Shown: positions 1-9,759 of the stretch, piece by piece | Layout: the number at the start of each line of letters is the position of its first letter | Position numbering within the stretch: position 1 is the first letter of the stretch | Assembly: GCA_039704465.1 (NCBI GenBank) | Contig: JASFAU010000007.1 | Coordinates: 558,001-622,000 of the forward strand | Reading direction: 5' to 3' | DNA from: Plasmodiophora brassicae | Taxonomy: Eukaryota; Endomyxa; Phytomyxea; Plasmodiophorida; Plasmodiophoridae | Length of the DNA stretch: 64,000 nucleotides | Notes under the pieces: model-generated | Databases searched by the model: none | What the model was told of the DNA's origin: nothing | Seen by the model: only the letters and a program-made list of their open reading frames with translations | Translations under genes and position numbers: made by a program

Positions 1-1935
1 TGGCAGATCTGGAGTGGGTCCCACAGCAGTGCATTGAACAGTGTCATGGAGCACCTGCGTCCGAATTCTGATACCGTTTCCTGCAGCGAAAGCGCTGAAC
101 CCGTCGAAGAACGTCCGGCTGGCGAGCCGGTTCAGGGAAGGATGTTTGGCGACAATGAAGTCGATGACTTCTGGCAGCGGTCTTGGATGCCTTAGGAAGT
201 CGACAAGGTCTTCCAGGATCGCATACAGCGAACTTTCAAGAGAGTGCACCTGCAGTGCAGGGCCGTCATCTTGAATGATATCGTTGTACGTCAGCTCCAT
301 GTCGATCGTGTCGAACGGCACCAACGTTGATCGAAGAAGCTCCGGGCATGGTTCTTCGTGGACATCGCGAGGGCACGGGTCTCGTTCACTGTTCGTATCC
401 TGCTCAACGCGGTATTGCCTCCCAATCAGGGTGCCTCGTCCGGTTAGACGAATGATGTCGCAGCCGGGCCCTTGATGGCGATGCAAATCACTGCTGATGG
501 CAAGGCCGCACAGGTCGACACCCCCAGCAACAGTGTCCAGCGCCTGGCAGTTTCCAAGCGAGACGCGCCCATCCGACGCGAATCGGTACACATCGACTGC
601 TGACGACTCGCTGGAGTACGTCACAATCGCCTGCTGTTCGCTGTCGAATTCGTGCACGATAACCTGGTCGTGCCGTTGGTCGTTGCGATGATGCAACCAC
701 TGCAGCAGCGGTCGCGACGTGTAGCGCTCATCGTACAGGGCCACCCGCGACCAGTCAACGAGCGCGAATCGAAACGCGTCTGCAGGACAGCGATCAAACG
801 CGGTGATGACAGCCGGTCCGTCAGGAGTGAACCCAGAGACCACCTCCCTGGCAGTTTGCTGCATACGGTCTCGTACGTCAATTCGACGAACGGCACGTTG
901 GGACGCAACGAGAACAACACGCGGATGTGCCGCGTAGGCGCCGCGGAGCCACTGGACGAACACCACGATGAGTGAACCGTCGATACTTGAACGGTTTGAC
1001 ACTGTTCTTACAGGTGGGCCATCTTCGACAGTGAACACTGCCGAGGTCTGCATGGCGCTAGCATCCCACAAGACCATTCGACCATCCTCGGCAAGGATGG
1101 CACACTCATGCTGGATGACGTTGTTGGCAAACGACGGGAACGGGCGAGCTTGCCCTAACGGGATCGTCTGAAGGTCGTCAATGTGGAACGACCCAACGCC
1201 GACGTTGGACAGTCGCAGCAAGTGAACCTGTGGGGTACTCATGGACGCCACGACAAGCTGATCAGATCGCAGCGCCGATTCCGACTGAAGCGGTACCGGC
1301 GACAAATGAATTACAGTCGACGATAGATCAACAGAATCCTGAACAGTCATGAAGCGGGGATGACCGCTTCCGAGTCTGGACGACGACGACGACGACGACG
1401 AACGCGTTTGTGCACTGGACAAGATCCCAGCGGACACACAGTTCATCATGGGGCCAGTCGCGAACAGGAGGCCGTCGGCGTGGTCATGCGAATGGAACAG
1501 TCGCACAGAATTCCCTCGCAGGTAATGGAATCGTTCCATTCGCCATAATTCCATGTCCTCGCGCAGCAAGCCATCGAGCAACGGGCGCGGGACGCCATGG
1601 AACGGGAGCATGATCCGCAGCCAGTCCGTGCTCGCCGTCATTATCGACTTCGCTGACGCTCCCGACCAACGCATTCGTTCGCTCTGTACCCGGTGGTCGA
1701 TCTCCTCGTTCTGGACCAACGTGTACGACCCGCCAACGGCAACCATGCATCGCCCATCTGCACGCAATCAGCGAGCACCGCCCGCGAACACACGAACCCG
1801 GCCCTCACCGTCGTCGTTCACGGTCCTCCCATTGTCGAACGGCATCGCCAGGCCGGCGCCGACCCCGAAATCGGCATCGGTGAACGGCGGCAGGTACGGC
1901 GTGCCGAGGCTGGCGTCCAGCGCGGTGCACCGCAT
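1..1935 (-). CDS. Beta-propeller-like protein, 3'-truncated; possibly Rrn6/TAF1C-like
   Basis: Reading the minus strand from the ATG at 1935 gives a two-exon reading frame that runs off the window start (at least 628 codons). Exon 1 is 1935-1809, the intron 1808-1758 (51 nt, GTGAGG...GCAG with CTGAT near the acceptor), and exon 2 begins at 1757. The frame is open across the whole region, with an upstream in-frame TGA near 2180 and no other ATG before 1935. There is a run of eight serines near residue 190. Further on, short WD-like phrases such as VLWDAS and HPRVVLVASQ followed by RRIDVRDR recall the propeller of Rrn6/TAF1C (RNA polymerase I initiation factor). That assignment is inference from a few phrases; a generic WD40-like protein is equally possible. 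The C-terminus lies outside the window. Confidence 0.55.
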
Positions 1936-2100
1936 CTGACCTCGTCGTGTCGCGGGAACTCCGCCGCTGCAGAGTCGTCCCGGGCACCCGACTGCGCCGG
2001 ATGACGATCCAGCACTGGCGTAGGGACGCGTGCGACACTTCCCCGCCCCATCCTCTGGATTGAACGCGCTGGCTACCCCATGAGGCGGACCGCCAGTGGT

Positions 2101-2175
2101 CCGGAATATTCGAGATGCATGCCGCGTGTCGGCGGTTTCCGTTGTGCGACTGGGACAGGCCCGGAATATTCGAGA
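2101..2175. promoter_or_regulatory. Two 15-bp repeats with heat-shock-element-like core
   Basis: The 15-mer CCGGAATATTCGAGA occurs twice, at 2101-2115 and 2161-2175, exactly 60 bp apart. The region lies between the start of the minus-strand propeller gene (1935) and the start of the plus-strand secreted-protein gene (2254). Each copy contains GAANNTTC followed by NNGA, the arrangement of heat-shock-factor binding units. A regulatory role is inference; only the repeat and its position are observed. Confidence 0.4.
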
Positions 2176-2253
2176 ACGTCACAGCCGGTCGCAGTCATGA
2201 GGTGCCACGAGGGTACCCCTGAACTATGTTATTCGTGAAACTGCGCTCCAACC

Positions 2254-3484
2254 ATGAAGGCGATCGTCCTGCTTGCGCTACCGGCGCTGATCAGCGCCCA
2301 GTGCGTGATCAACATTCCCGCGGACCCGTTGTCGGCCAAGGGCCTGGCCACGCCCTTCACCGTGAAAGGATGCGACCAGACAGACCGGGCGCAAGCGTCG
2401 TTCATTGAGGGCATGGTCTACGATCCGGCCAACAACCAGGTCTCCGTCTACAGCCCGCTGTTGATCAACGACGGCACGAAGCCAGCCATCATGCCGAAGA
2501 AGCCGAAGCTTCCCAAGAACGCTGTTGTCGGGCTCTGGTTTGGATCGAACGCGGACTCGATCACGCTGACGGGGCCCGGTCTGGCGACGGGCAACTGTGT
2601 GAACGGCCTGGGCAGCTCACTGTTCGGCCAGGTGGCGTTCTGCAACGCCAAGGAGTGGTTCGCGGCGACCCAGGCTGTTCCCGTGCCGCCACTGGGCACC
2701 GCCGTTGATGGGAAACCCTGCTTGACCACGCGTGACTTTGGCCACGTCGACATGGACCCAAGCGACAACGTCGTGACCCAGTACCTGCTGTCGGCAGACA
2801 AGAAGCTGGCCCAGGACACCGCAGCGAACCGCAAGAAACTGAAGAACTTCACGGTCCTCGCGAACGGGAGTGACAATCGTCTCCTGGAGGTTGTCGATGG
2901 TGTCCTGGGCTGCTCGGCGTTCCAGGCTCCTAACCTGGCCGACGACAACGCCCTGGTTGGATCGCAAGCGTTGAACGAACTGTCGGCCGCCAAGCACCAG
3001 CGTACGTCCCGAAATGGCGTATCTGAATCAGATCTGATCCCTGCCCGTTAGAGCCGCCACTCGCCCTGGTCCCGCTGGGTGACGGCATGATCCTCGTGAA
3101 TGGCGGCGAGTCGATGGACAAGCTCGCTCTGTACCGCCAGGGCGTTAATCAACCGCCATGCGCGCCGGCGTCTACGAAGGATTTCTGCCAGAACCTTCTG
3201 AGCATCGGTCCGGCCCGAATCCAGCTCGACTCGAAGTGGACGGCGAACGCAACGTCCGTCGACCCGGCCACCGGCAACAACCTGTTCACGTTCCTCTGTG
3301 CCCGTCTCCAGTAACGTGGAACGCTGCGGCAACAGATGACGAGCGCTTACACTCTGTCAACAGGGGAGCGTTGGGGGCTGATGGCCTGAACTGCGTTGGC
3401 CTCCTCAACGTTCCAAACCCGATCTCGACCACGACCGACGCGAACGGCGTTGCCACGTCGTGCACGATCACGCTGCCAAACTAG
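2254..3484 (+). CDS. Secreted protein of unknown function
   Basis: Three exons, 2254-3001, 3052-3310 and 3364-3484, separated by 50-nt and 53-nt GT-AG introns, encode 375 residues. The N-terminus (MKAIVLLALPALISAQC) is a textbook signal peptide with likely cleavage after ISA. The mature part has scattered cysteines and no predicted membrane segment, so export is likely. Phrases such as ADSITLTGPGLATGNCVNG suggest a beta-rich fold, but I do not recognise a family. The CDS ends in TLPN followed by TAG. Its promoter faces that of the propeller gene. A secreted effector or cell-surface role is possible but not shown by sequence. Confidence 0.8.
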
Positions 3485-3615
3485 GTAGGCGCTTCAGATC
3501 GCGGGTCCGTCGCGCCAGGAAGCATATTCGTTCTGCCGTTACGCTCAGTCATAATCAAGCAAAGACAGGCCCGAATACACTGTCATCTAATTCGTGTCTT
3601 GCATGCGACGTGCGC

Positions 3616-4299
3616 CTACTCAACGGGTTCGTTCGATCGGTGCGCGTCGGCGTTCTTCACGTAAATGCGAGCGGATTCTTCCAGGAAGGCGGACTCTTCT
3701 GGTTTCATATCTCGAAGATACCTGGCCGGATTGCCACCCCAAAGCTGAAGGCAGGAAATGAATCATCGTGCCAGCGAGCGCGATCGGCAGGATGTCACAG
3801 AACCTGTCCAGTCTGCACGACGGATCCGGGATGCACAACGGCGCCAGCCGCCACTTGCGATCGTTCCTGCAATTCTGCATGGACAATCACCGACCCGATG
3901 CCAACGAGACTATAACTCCCAATCGTGCTCGACACAATCCGGGCCGCATGCCCAACCGTGACCCCTTTCTGCCAAACGCAGAGCATCAGGACATTGCCAC
4001 ACGTAGAACACGTCAACCGATTCCACCCCAATTGCGGTTGGGCTATTGGCGTCCCCCAGGACCACCGACCCATCTTGAATATTCGACTCCGGTCCAACAG
4101 CCACGTCTCCTGACAGGCACGTCACTCAAGAGCGAGCGCGCGCGCGCGCTCGGCCACAGCACGCACCTCGTACGACGCTGTTGTACCAGACGGACGACTT
4201 CTTCCCGAGCCGTACGTTCGTGCCGACGACGGCCCCAGGCGCAATCCAGGCGCTAAATCGTCGCCGCAGCGCTGACCCCAGGTGCGGTGTCGGGCGCAT
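3616..4299 (-). CDS. Gamma-carbonic-anhydrase-like hexapeptide-repeat protein
   Basis: Four exons (4299-4167, 4109-4027, 3968-3804, 3744-3616) encode 169 residues forming a left-handed beta-helix of the gamma-CA family. Diagnostic phrases are WIAPGAVVGTNVRLG, SVWYNSVVRGD, NIQDGSVV, TVGHAARI and the closing LWGGNPARYLRDM. Family members are found in mitochondria, including the carbonic-anhydrase domain of complex I in several protist lineages. Of the three zinc-binding histidines, only the one in TVGHA is retained; the positions usually occupied by LVH and LHG read VVL and VSS. The protein is therefore probably non-catalytic (gamma-CA-like). The ATG at 4299 is the first in frame; the N-terminus is short, so an upstream targeting exon may have been missed. 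Confidence 0.85.
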
Positions 4300-4363
4300 C
4301 GCCGTCAAAATACACCAATCAGACTTTGGGGGGCCAACCTACACTCGCGACATGCCATCGACG

Positions 4364-4807
4364 TCATCTCGACAACAGACGTCGACATATCATCCGCCAT
4401 CGGCCGCGGGACGTGATCTGTTCCCTTGGCCTGATTCGAGTTGCGAAGCAGCTCGAGGAAGACGTAATCCGTCTCGAACTGAGCGTCATCCTCGAAGGCC
4501 CAAACTGACGTTCCCGGCGGTGCTGACAGCGTCCATCTAGCGTAGCAACGTCAACAGCGGGACGGCGCATGTCCAGGGCGGCTGCAGTCAGTCCATTAGC
4601 GACGTGAACGGGTCTTCCCAGTGTCCCCCCTCCTAGGGCGCCAACGCGGGACTCGTTCAGGACCTTTTCATTCATATTGCAACCAGCAGTCCGCACACAG
4701 CTCCTGTCGCAGTGCAACGTGTCAGATAGCCGTGTGGCCCTGGCCAATGGAGTGTTGTACTCTAACCATAATGCCTTTTCGGAAACGCTCTCTCGAACAG
4801 CAATCAT
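4364..4807 (-). CDS. Unassigned minus-strand reading frame, low support
   Basis: A frame of about 140 codons is open here, and a second overlapping minus-strand frame around 4320-4540 also has coding-like composition (it contains VWAFEDDAQFETDYVFLELL). The two could be parts of one spliced or frameshifted gene lying upstream of the gamma-CA-like gene, but no junction or family was found. The rest of 4808-5026 shows nothing clear. Treat this as a hint only. Confidence 0.25.
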   Translation of the reverse strand: MIAVRESVSEKALWLEYNTPLARATRLSDTLHCDRSCVRTAGCNMNEKVLNESRVGALGGGTLGRPVHVANGLTAAALDMRRPAVDVATLDGRCQHRRERQFGPSRMTLSSRRITSSSSCFATRIRPREQITSRGRWRMICRRLLSR

Positions 4808-5026
4808 CCTGAGGGCCGCGCTCTGGGCTAACGCCGACGTCCTATAGCTTCGGACGAGGCCAAAGGTCCAACCGGGGCCCTCAATCGGTGGTCACCACTA
4901 ACATCCGTCACCGTCCTCCAGAATGGAAATGCCCTGGAAAGCGTTTATATGTTTCCTCAAGAGCTGGCCAGGCTGGGCCGTGGCAGGCAGACACGTTTGT
5001 TTATCATGACGGATAGTCGGATAGGC

Positions 5027-5986
5027 AAGCAGCGACAGGAGGTTGTGACGTGGGGACGGGCCGAAGGAGGTGCAGGGCGGCTACGGGGCAAGAGGATGGC
5101 GACTAGCGAGGGCGACGTCGCACACGCGCGATCTCCTGACGCAGACGACGATTGTCAGCTTGAATTCGTGCGTTGCCAGCTGGAACGCGACACAGCTGAC
5201 TTTGTAGGTCATGAACAATCTGACGGAGCTGTTCAACCTCTCTATGTAAACCTGTGAAACGTGATGTGAACATCAGTTCTGCTTTCATTGTGGCACATCC
5301 GCATGGTGGTAAGCAGTATGTCGAGCATGCAGGCGCCTGAACCATTGTGTAGAATGGGATCGATCGAGCAATGAAAGGTTCATAATCCAAACCAACTCGC
5401 CATATGGAGTCAACTGGGAGGCGAGAGGGGATCCCGCCCTTGGACCTATCCGGTTTAGAACAGGGATCGCCTATCTCGCCGCCGGCCGTTGGAGAGCCTG
5501 AAGGTACATGATTTGGCTCGCCAACGGCGGGCGGCGAGATAGTCGATCCCTGGGCTAACCTGGATAGGTCCAAGGGCGGGATCCCCTCTCGCCTCCCAGT
5601 TGACTCCATATGGCGAGTTGGTTTGGATTATGAACCTTTCATTGCTCGATCGATCCCATTCTACACAATGGTTCAGGCGCCTGCATGCTCGACATACTGC
5701 TTATCACCATGCGGATGTGCCACAATGAAAGCAGAACTGATGTTCACATCACGTTTCACAGGTTTACATAGAGAGGTTGAACAGCTCCGTCAGATTGTTC
5801 ATGACCTACAAAGTCAGCTGTGTCGCGTTCCAGCTGGCAACGCACGAATTCAAGCTGACAATCGTCGTCCGCGTCAGGAGATCGCGCGTGTGCGACGTCG
5901 CCCTCGCTAGTCGCCATCCTCTTGCCCCGTAGCCGCCCTGCACCTCCTTCGGCCCGTCCCCACGTCACAACCTCCTGTCGCTGCTT
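5027..5986. repeat. Large palindrome: 466-bp inverted arms, 28-bp spacer
   Basis: The left arm (5027-5492) is repeated in reverse complement at 5521-5986 with only a handful of differences, mostly near the centre. The 28-bp spacer at 5493-5520 is unrelated. Outside the boundaries (AAGCAGCGAC at each outer end) the flanks do not match. Each arm carries the same short reading frame. Such near-identity implies a recent inverted duplication, ongoing arm-to-arm gene conversion, or a mobile element. I found no transposase in it. Confidence 0.9.
5668..5910 (+). CDS. Short coiled-coil ORF carried in each palindrome arm
   Basis: From the ATG at 5668 an 80-codon frame runs to the stop at 5908-5910. 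Its mirror copy lies on the minus strand from 5345 to 5103. The second half is heptad-like (LHREVEQLRQIVHDLQSQL) and ends in an arginine-rich tail. The two copies differ at only a few residues. It may be the degenerate end of a mobile-element protein or simply an open frame inside the repeat. No family recognised. Confidence 0.35.
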   Translation: MVQAPACSTYCLSPCGCATMKAELMFTSRFTGLHREVEQLRQIVHDLQSQLCRVPAGNARIQADNRRPRQEIARVRRRPR

Positions 5987-7986
5987 TCGGCGACGCCGGG
6001 CGTCCCCGATGCGCACCTGGGCCCATGGTACGACTGCGTGCCGCGTCGGAACGTACCAGCGGCCACAGTCAGCAAAGTGGCGAATGAACACCCACAAGTC
6101 CGCAACTGCAGCGGGCAACAGGCGAACGAACACCCACAAGTCCGCAACTGCAAGCGGCCCACGGCGGCACGGCCCACGGGCACGGGGCGATGGGCCACGT
6201 AGGGGGTCTCTACGTTCTGACAGGTGTACCCTCGCAAAAGACAGGTGAGTGCCTCCAAAGTCCCGCCGGGCGGCGGGTGCGGGGTGCGGTATCGTGGGCA
6301 GATCGCGGCGCGGACGCGCGGTGCACCCAACTCCCCCGTGCACGAGTCAGTGTGTAAGCGTGCGACGTCCTGCATCTTCAGCACAGGTGCGCGTCGCCGA
6401 CTCCTGACAGGTGACAACGCAAGACGCAAGAAGAAATCGGCCCCAAAAAAACAGGGTTCGAAGGGACCGTGCTTTGTCTGGGCGGTTAGCCGAGCTCGGT
6501 CCCGACGTCCCGTGCATGGTTGCCGAATGCCGGGGTTCCTTCCGCCCAGCCATCGCCGGCATGCCTCTTATGGGACCCTTCCATGTATCGTCCTTCCCAG
6601 GGTGTCATATATCGTTATTTGACCACCCCGCAGCCGATTAAGCAGGCGTCATCGTCGTTCTATTGACAAGCGCCGGTCGTGTGCGGCTGGAAGGACGGAC
6701 GTAAGCGCCCTGCATGCTGCCCAGCAGCAGGTCGGCGGCGCTCAGCGTCCGTTGCCGCCGGTCGACATGCGAACGCCTGCGTCCATCGGCGACCCGCCCT
6801 CATCCATATATTGCCACAACGAGAACCGTTCAATCCAAGTAGGGCATAAACATCCCGACGGCGCCCACTGCATCGTCGTACACGCCCGCCCGACTTGCCG
6901 GTGTATCGGCATCGCACGTCGCGGGCCCTTGACACCCTGACGCGCCTGCCTGCACCCGCACCGAAGTCGCCGCCTCCCAGCGGCACTGCCGAACGGACCC
7001 AAGACGACCAAAACTCCTCCTGCTGGGTTCCTGCCGACGTGCTCGACCTGTCCGGGTGAACGTCCTGCACCTTCAGCACAGGTTCCAGTGGTCGTCTGAT
7101 GCAGAGGCGCCCAGGCGCTCTGTCACGTGCTGGACAGGACACGCCTGCCCATCCCTGCCGTCGTCCGTCCAGCATGAGCACCTGCAGGGCAGCAGACGTC
7201 TGCGTAGGCGGGGCGGGGCCAGCGTCGCGCCGACCTGCTCCTCAGGCGGCGCCCTGGACGTCCGCCGATCGCTACAATCGGTCTCGCGCGCCCCTTAGAG
7301 ATTGTCGAATCTGAGGAAGGGAAAGGGGTGCGATCAATCCCGTTCCGACATAGTTTGTCGTGGCGCCTGTCCTGAGCCCCTCTCGCCCTCTCCCGGCTGT
7401 CTCCCCAGATTCTATACATGTAATGCTGTATTATACACTCTTCATGGCCTGAGCGTGTATAATACAAAATACCTGAGCCCCATCGCCCATCAGCCATCAG
7501 CTATTGCCTATTGGGATCGACGTCGACAGGCACCCAGTATTCCTGTTATGAAAGCCGTACTCTACGCCAACCATCCCAGAGGTCAACGGCATGGCGGGAT
7601 CGCGACCAACTACATATCGACACTGGCGCGATGGTGGGGGGTGTCTCTAGGTAATCGATACGGATGTCGCGAGCCATCACCACAGTGACTCGCGCCCGTC
7701 ACCTTCGACGTCTGGAGTGCAGCCACGTTCCGGCACCAACCCAGATGCCCAGGCCTTGACTCGGCGTCCTGGTTCTTCAGTCGTCATTCTCAAGTCTATC
7801 CGGTGCACGCTACGGTAGGCTTGTTCTTCACAACTGGTTGCGTTCGCGCGATACCGTTGATCTCTCGCTATGTAGGACGGTTGCCATATACCGTTCCTGT
7901 GCCAGGAACGCAGATCCCGGGTGTCCATGCTCAAACGGTCAAACAGATGTTTAAACATCGAAAACGTTGACCGCTTCCGTAACGCT
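5987..7986. other. Intergenic, repeat-containing region without a clear gene
   Basis: About 2 kb without a convincing gene. A 28-bp unit, GAACACCCACAAGTCCGCAA followed by CTGCA, is duplicated near 6084 and 6125. A shorter unit, CGTCCTGCA-(T/C)-CTTCAGCACAGGT, occurs near 6366 and again near 7059. A CACCCCGCAGCC and GGGCGG-rich stretch has high GC. Reading frames here show biased, arginine/cysteine-rich composition typical of non-coding DNA. Confidence 0.5.
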
Positions 7987-9556
7987 TTAGACTGTTTCGC
8001 TTGCTTTCGCGTCTCGCGTAGTGCCCCAGGGTTTGCCATCTGACTTGGTGGAACGCACGTGCGAGCCGGTGTGCCACGTGAGGCGAGGCATGAACATCAG
8101 GACACGGAATACCGAATCGAGAGAACGGCCCATTACAATGCAGGACCAGATCAGGGTCCAGCCAGTCGGCGAATAGAAGAACTCTGGGAAGACCGCAATA
8201 CCAACGAGACCGGCCACGTAGCTTAACATTGAGATCGATAGCCCGAGAGCACAGCGGCTCAGACGGAGAAGGACGGCCTGCAGCGCCTGGTCCTTTGGAC
8301 GATCCGTCGCCGCCGCAAGCGTCACCCAGCGAGCCTCCCTATAGTACGCGCGAACACTGACGATCAAATGCCCGCTGACCATGATCTGTAGTGAGGCAAA
8401 TATGCAAGAGTTCAGCGTATCCGTTAGCGACGTTTCGAAATACGCGGCGTACAACACTGAGGTGAACGTGTCGATTACCAAGGGAATGACGCAGAGGACG
8501 GCGGTGGCCCATCGATGGTCGCCTCGTAAAATGGACGTTAGGCGAGATGAAGAAGCAGCGCCAGGGAGAGCGCGGTGCAGCTGACGACTCCACACAATGG
8601 AGGACATAATGGTTGATACGAACCCGAATCCGGACAGGAGTGTGATGAAGAACAGCACTGCGGACAGAGGGAGGTTCGGTGTTGAGAAGAACCCTCCAAT
8701 ACCAAACGCGACAACGCCGAGCGTTGTCGCACTAAGCGACTCGACGATAAGAGCGAGGTGCTGTGGGCCGAAATGTGCCTGAACGTACTGGACCCATCGA
8801 CTGAGGGTTTGCAAATTCTCGGGAACATCGCTCTTGTACTTCATGAGCATTCGCTGGTAATGCATGGTGGCGAATACTGTGGCAGCGAGACCTGCAAACG
8901 ATAGCATGCACGCCGGCAACCATCTCAAGAAGATCTGGTACGGTGCCGACGTGAGTGCCGGCACCCATACGTTTGGATCGGGGAACAATGCCACCGTTAA
9001 GTTGGTCGTCGTCACCATGGCATTGTACACGCTTTCGGTGTACGCGAATTCCAGAGATAGCATTTTCAACGACCTCGTCCGGGCTCCTCTGGACCCGTCG
9101 TGCGAATACGCGTTGTTGCCTGGCGTGTAGCTCCAGCCTGCAGGCAGACAGCTGTTAGGTTGGCGATACGCTGGCATATGGAACGATTCACTGACTCAGG
9201 ATCGCAGCGGCACCCTTGGACTGGAATGCCAGGTACGTCTGCTCCTGAGAGCAGGCTGTCTCGAAAATGGGGCCGACAATGACAGCCTTGTCCCGAACGA
9301 TATCGGCAGAGATGCCATCTGCATCGCAAATGCTGCCTTGATAGGCAAGCAAGACGGCGAACACAGGGTCGATTTGGTCTTCCGGCTGTGGTCCGATGTA
9401 CTGCGTCAGGGCTGGCGAGTAAACCGACGCGCCTGCCAGTGGGCCGGCCGCCTCGTTCGGGAACGTGATCGATGCCCATGCTCCAATGCTCCGGATGCAG
9501 GTTCCAAGAACCAGAACCCACTCCCAGACGCCACGCCGCATCGGGTGCTTTTTCAT
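7987..9556 (-). CDS. Seven-TM protein with PA-like ectodomain, copy 1
   Basis: Two exons (9556-9192 and 9151-7987) joined across a 40-nt intron (GTGAAT...CTAACAG) encode 509 residues. The protein starts with a signal peptide (MKKHPMRRGVWEWVLVLGTC). A luminal or extracellular part of about 170 residues follows, containing RDKAVIVGPIFETACSQEQT and KGAAAILS, reminiscent of a protease-associated (PA) domain. Seven hydrophobic segments and a short tail complete it. Copy 2 (9735-11288) lies immediately upstream in the same orientation and is about 70-80% similar by eye. A receptor-like topology is inference. Without the 40-nt intron, stops would break the frame, so the alternative is a frameshifted pseudogene; restoration of the frame favours the intron. 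Confidence 0.7.
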
Positions 9557-9635
9557 CCGCCTAGATGCCCGGATCAACGCACGCGACTAGATACCAACCT
9601 AACCAGATTCTTACGACAGTATCCTGCCTGTTCAT

Positions 9636-9759
9636 GGTATCATGTCATGGCTTTCACTCTTGACTCTTTCCACTGGCACATTTGCCTACTACTGGCCGTA
9701 CAAGAATAGCATGCACGGTATCATGTCATGGCTTTCACTCTTGACTCTTTCCACTGGCA
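9636..9759. repeat. 43-bp direct repeat at the 3' end of 7TM copy 2
   Basis: The same 43 bp (beginning GGTATCATGTCATGGC and ending CCACTGGCA) occurs at 9636-9678 and 9717-9759. The second copy overlaps the last codons (ASGKSQE) and stop of the minus-strand 7TM copy 2; the first copy is a duplicate just downstream of that gene. It is likely a by-product of the tandem duplication. Confidence 0.85.

Noticed and set aside
497..1171. Several plus-strand frames in the first kilobase
   Set aside because: The minus strand is continuously open with protein-like sequence; the plus frames are its shadows.
1381..1402. GAC/TCG trinucleotide repeat as a microsatellite
   Set aside because: It encodes the serine run in the minus-strand propeller gene, so it is treated as coding low complexity.
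6084..6152. Two spaced repeats considered as a CRISPR-like array
   Set aside because: Only two units, no regular spacers and a eukaryotic context; a simple local duplication.
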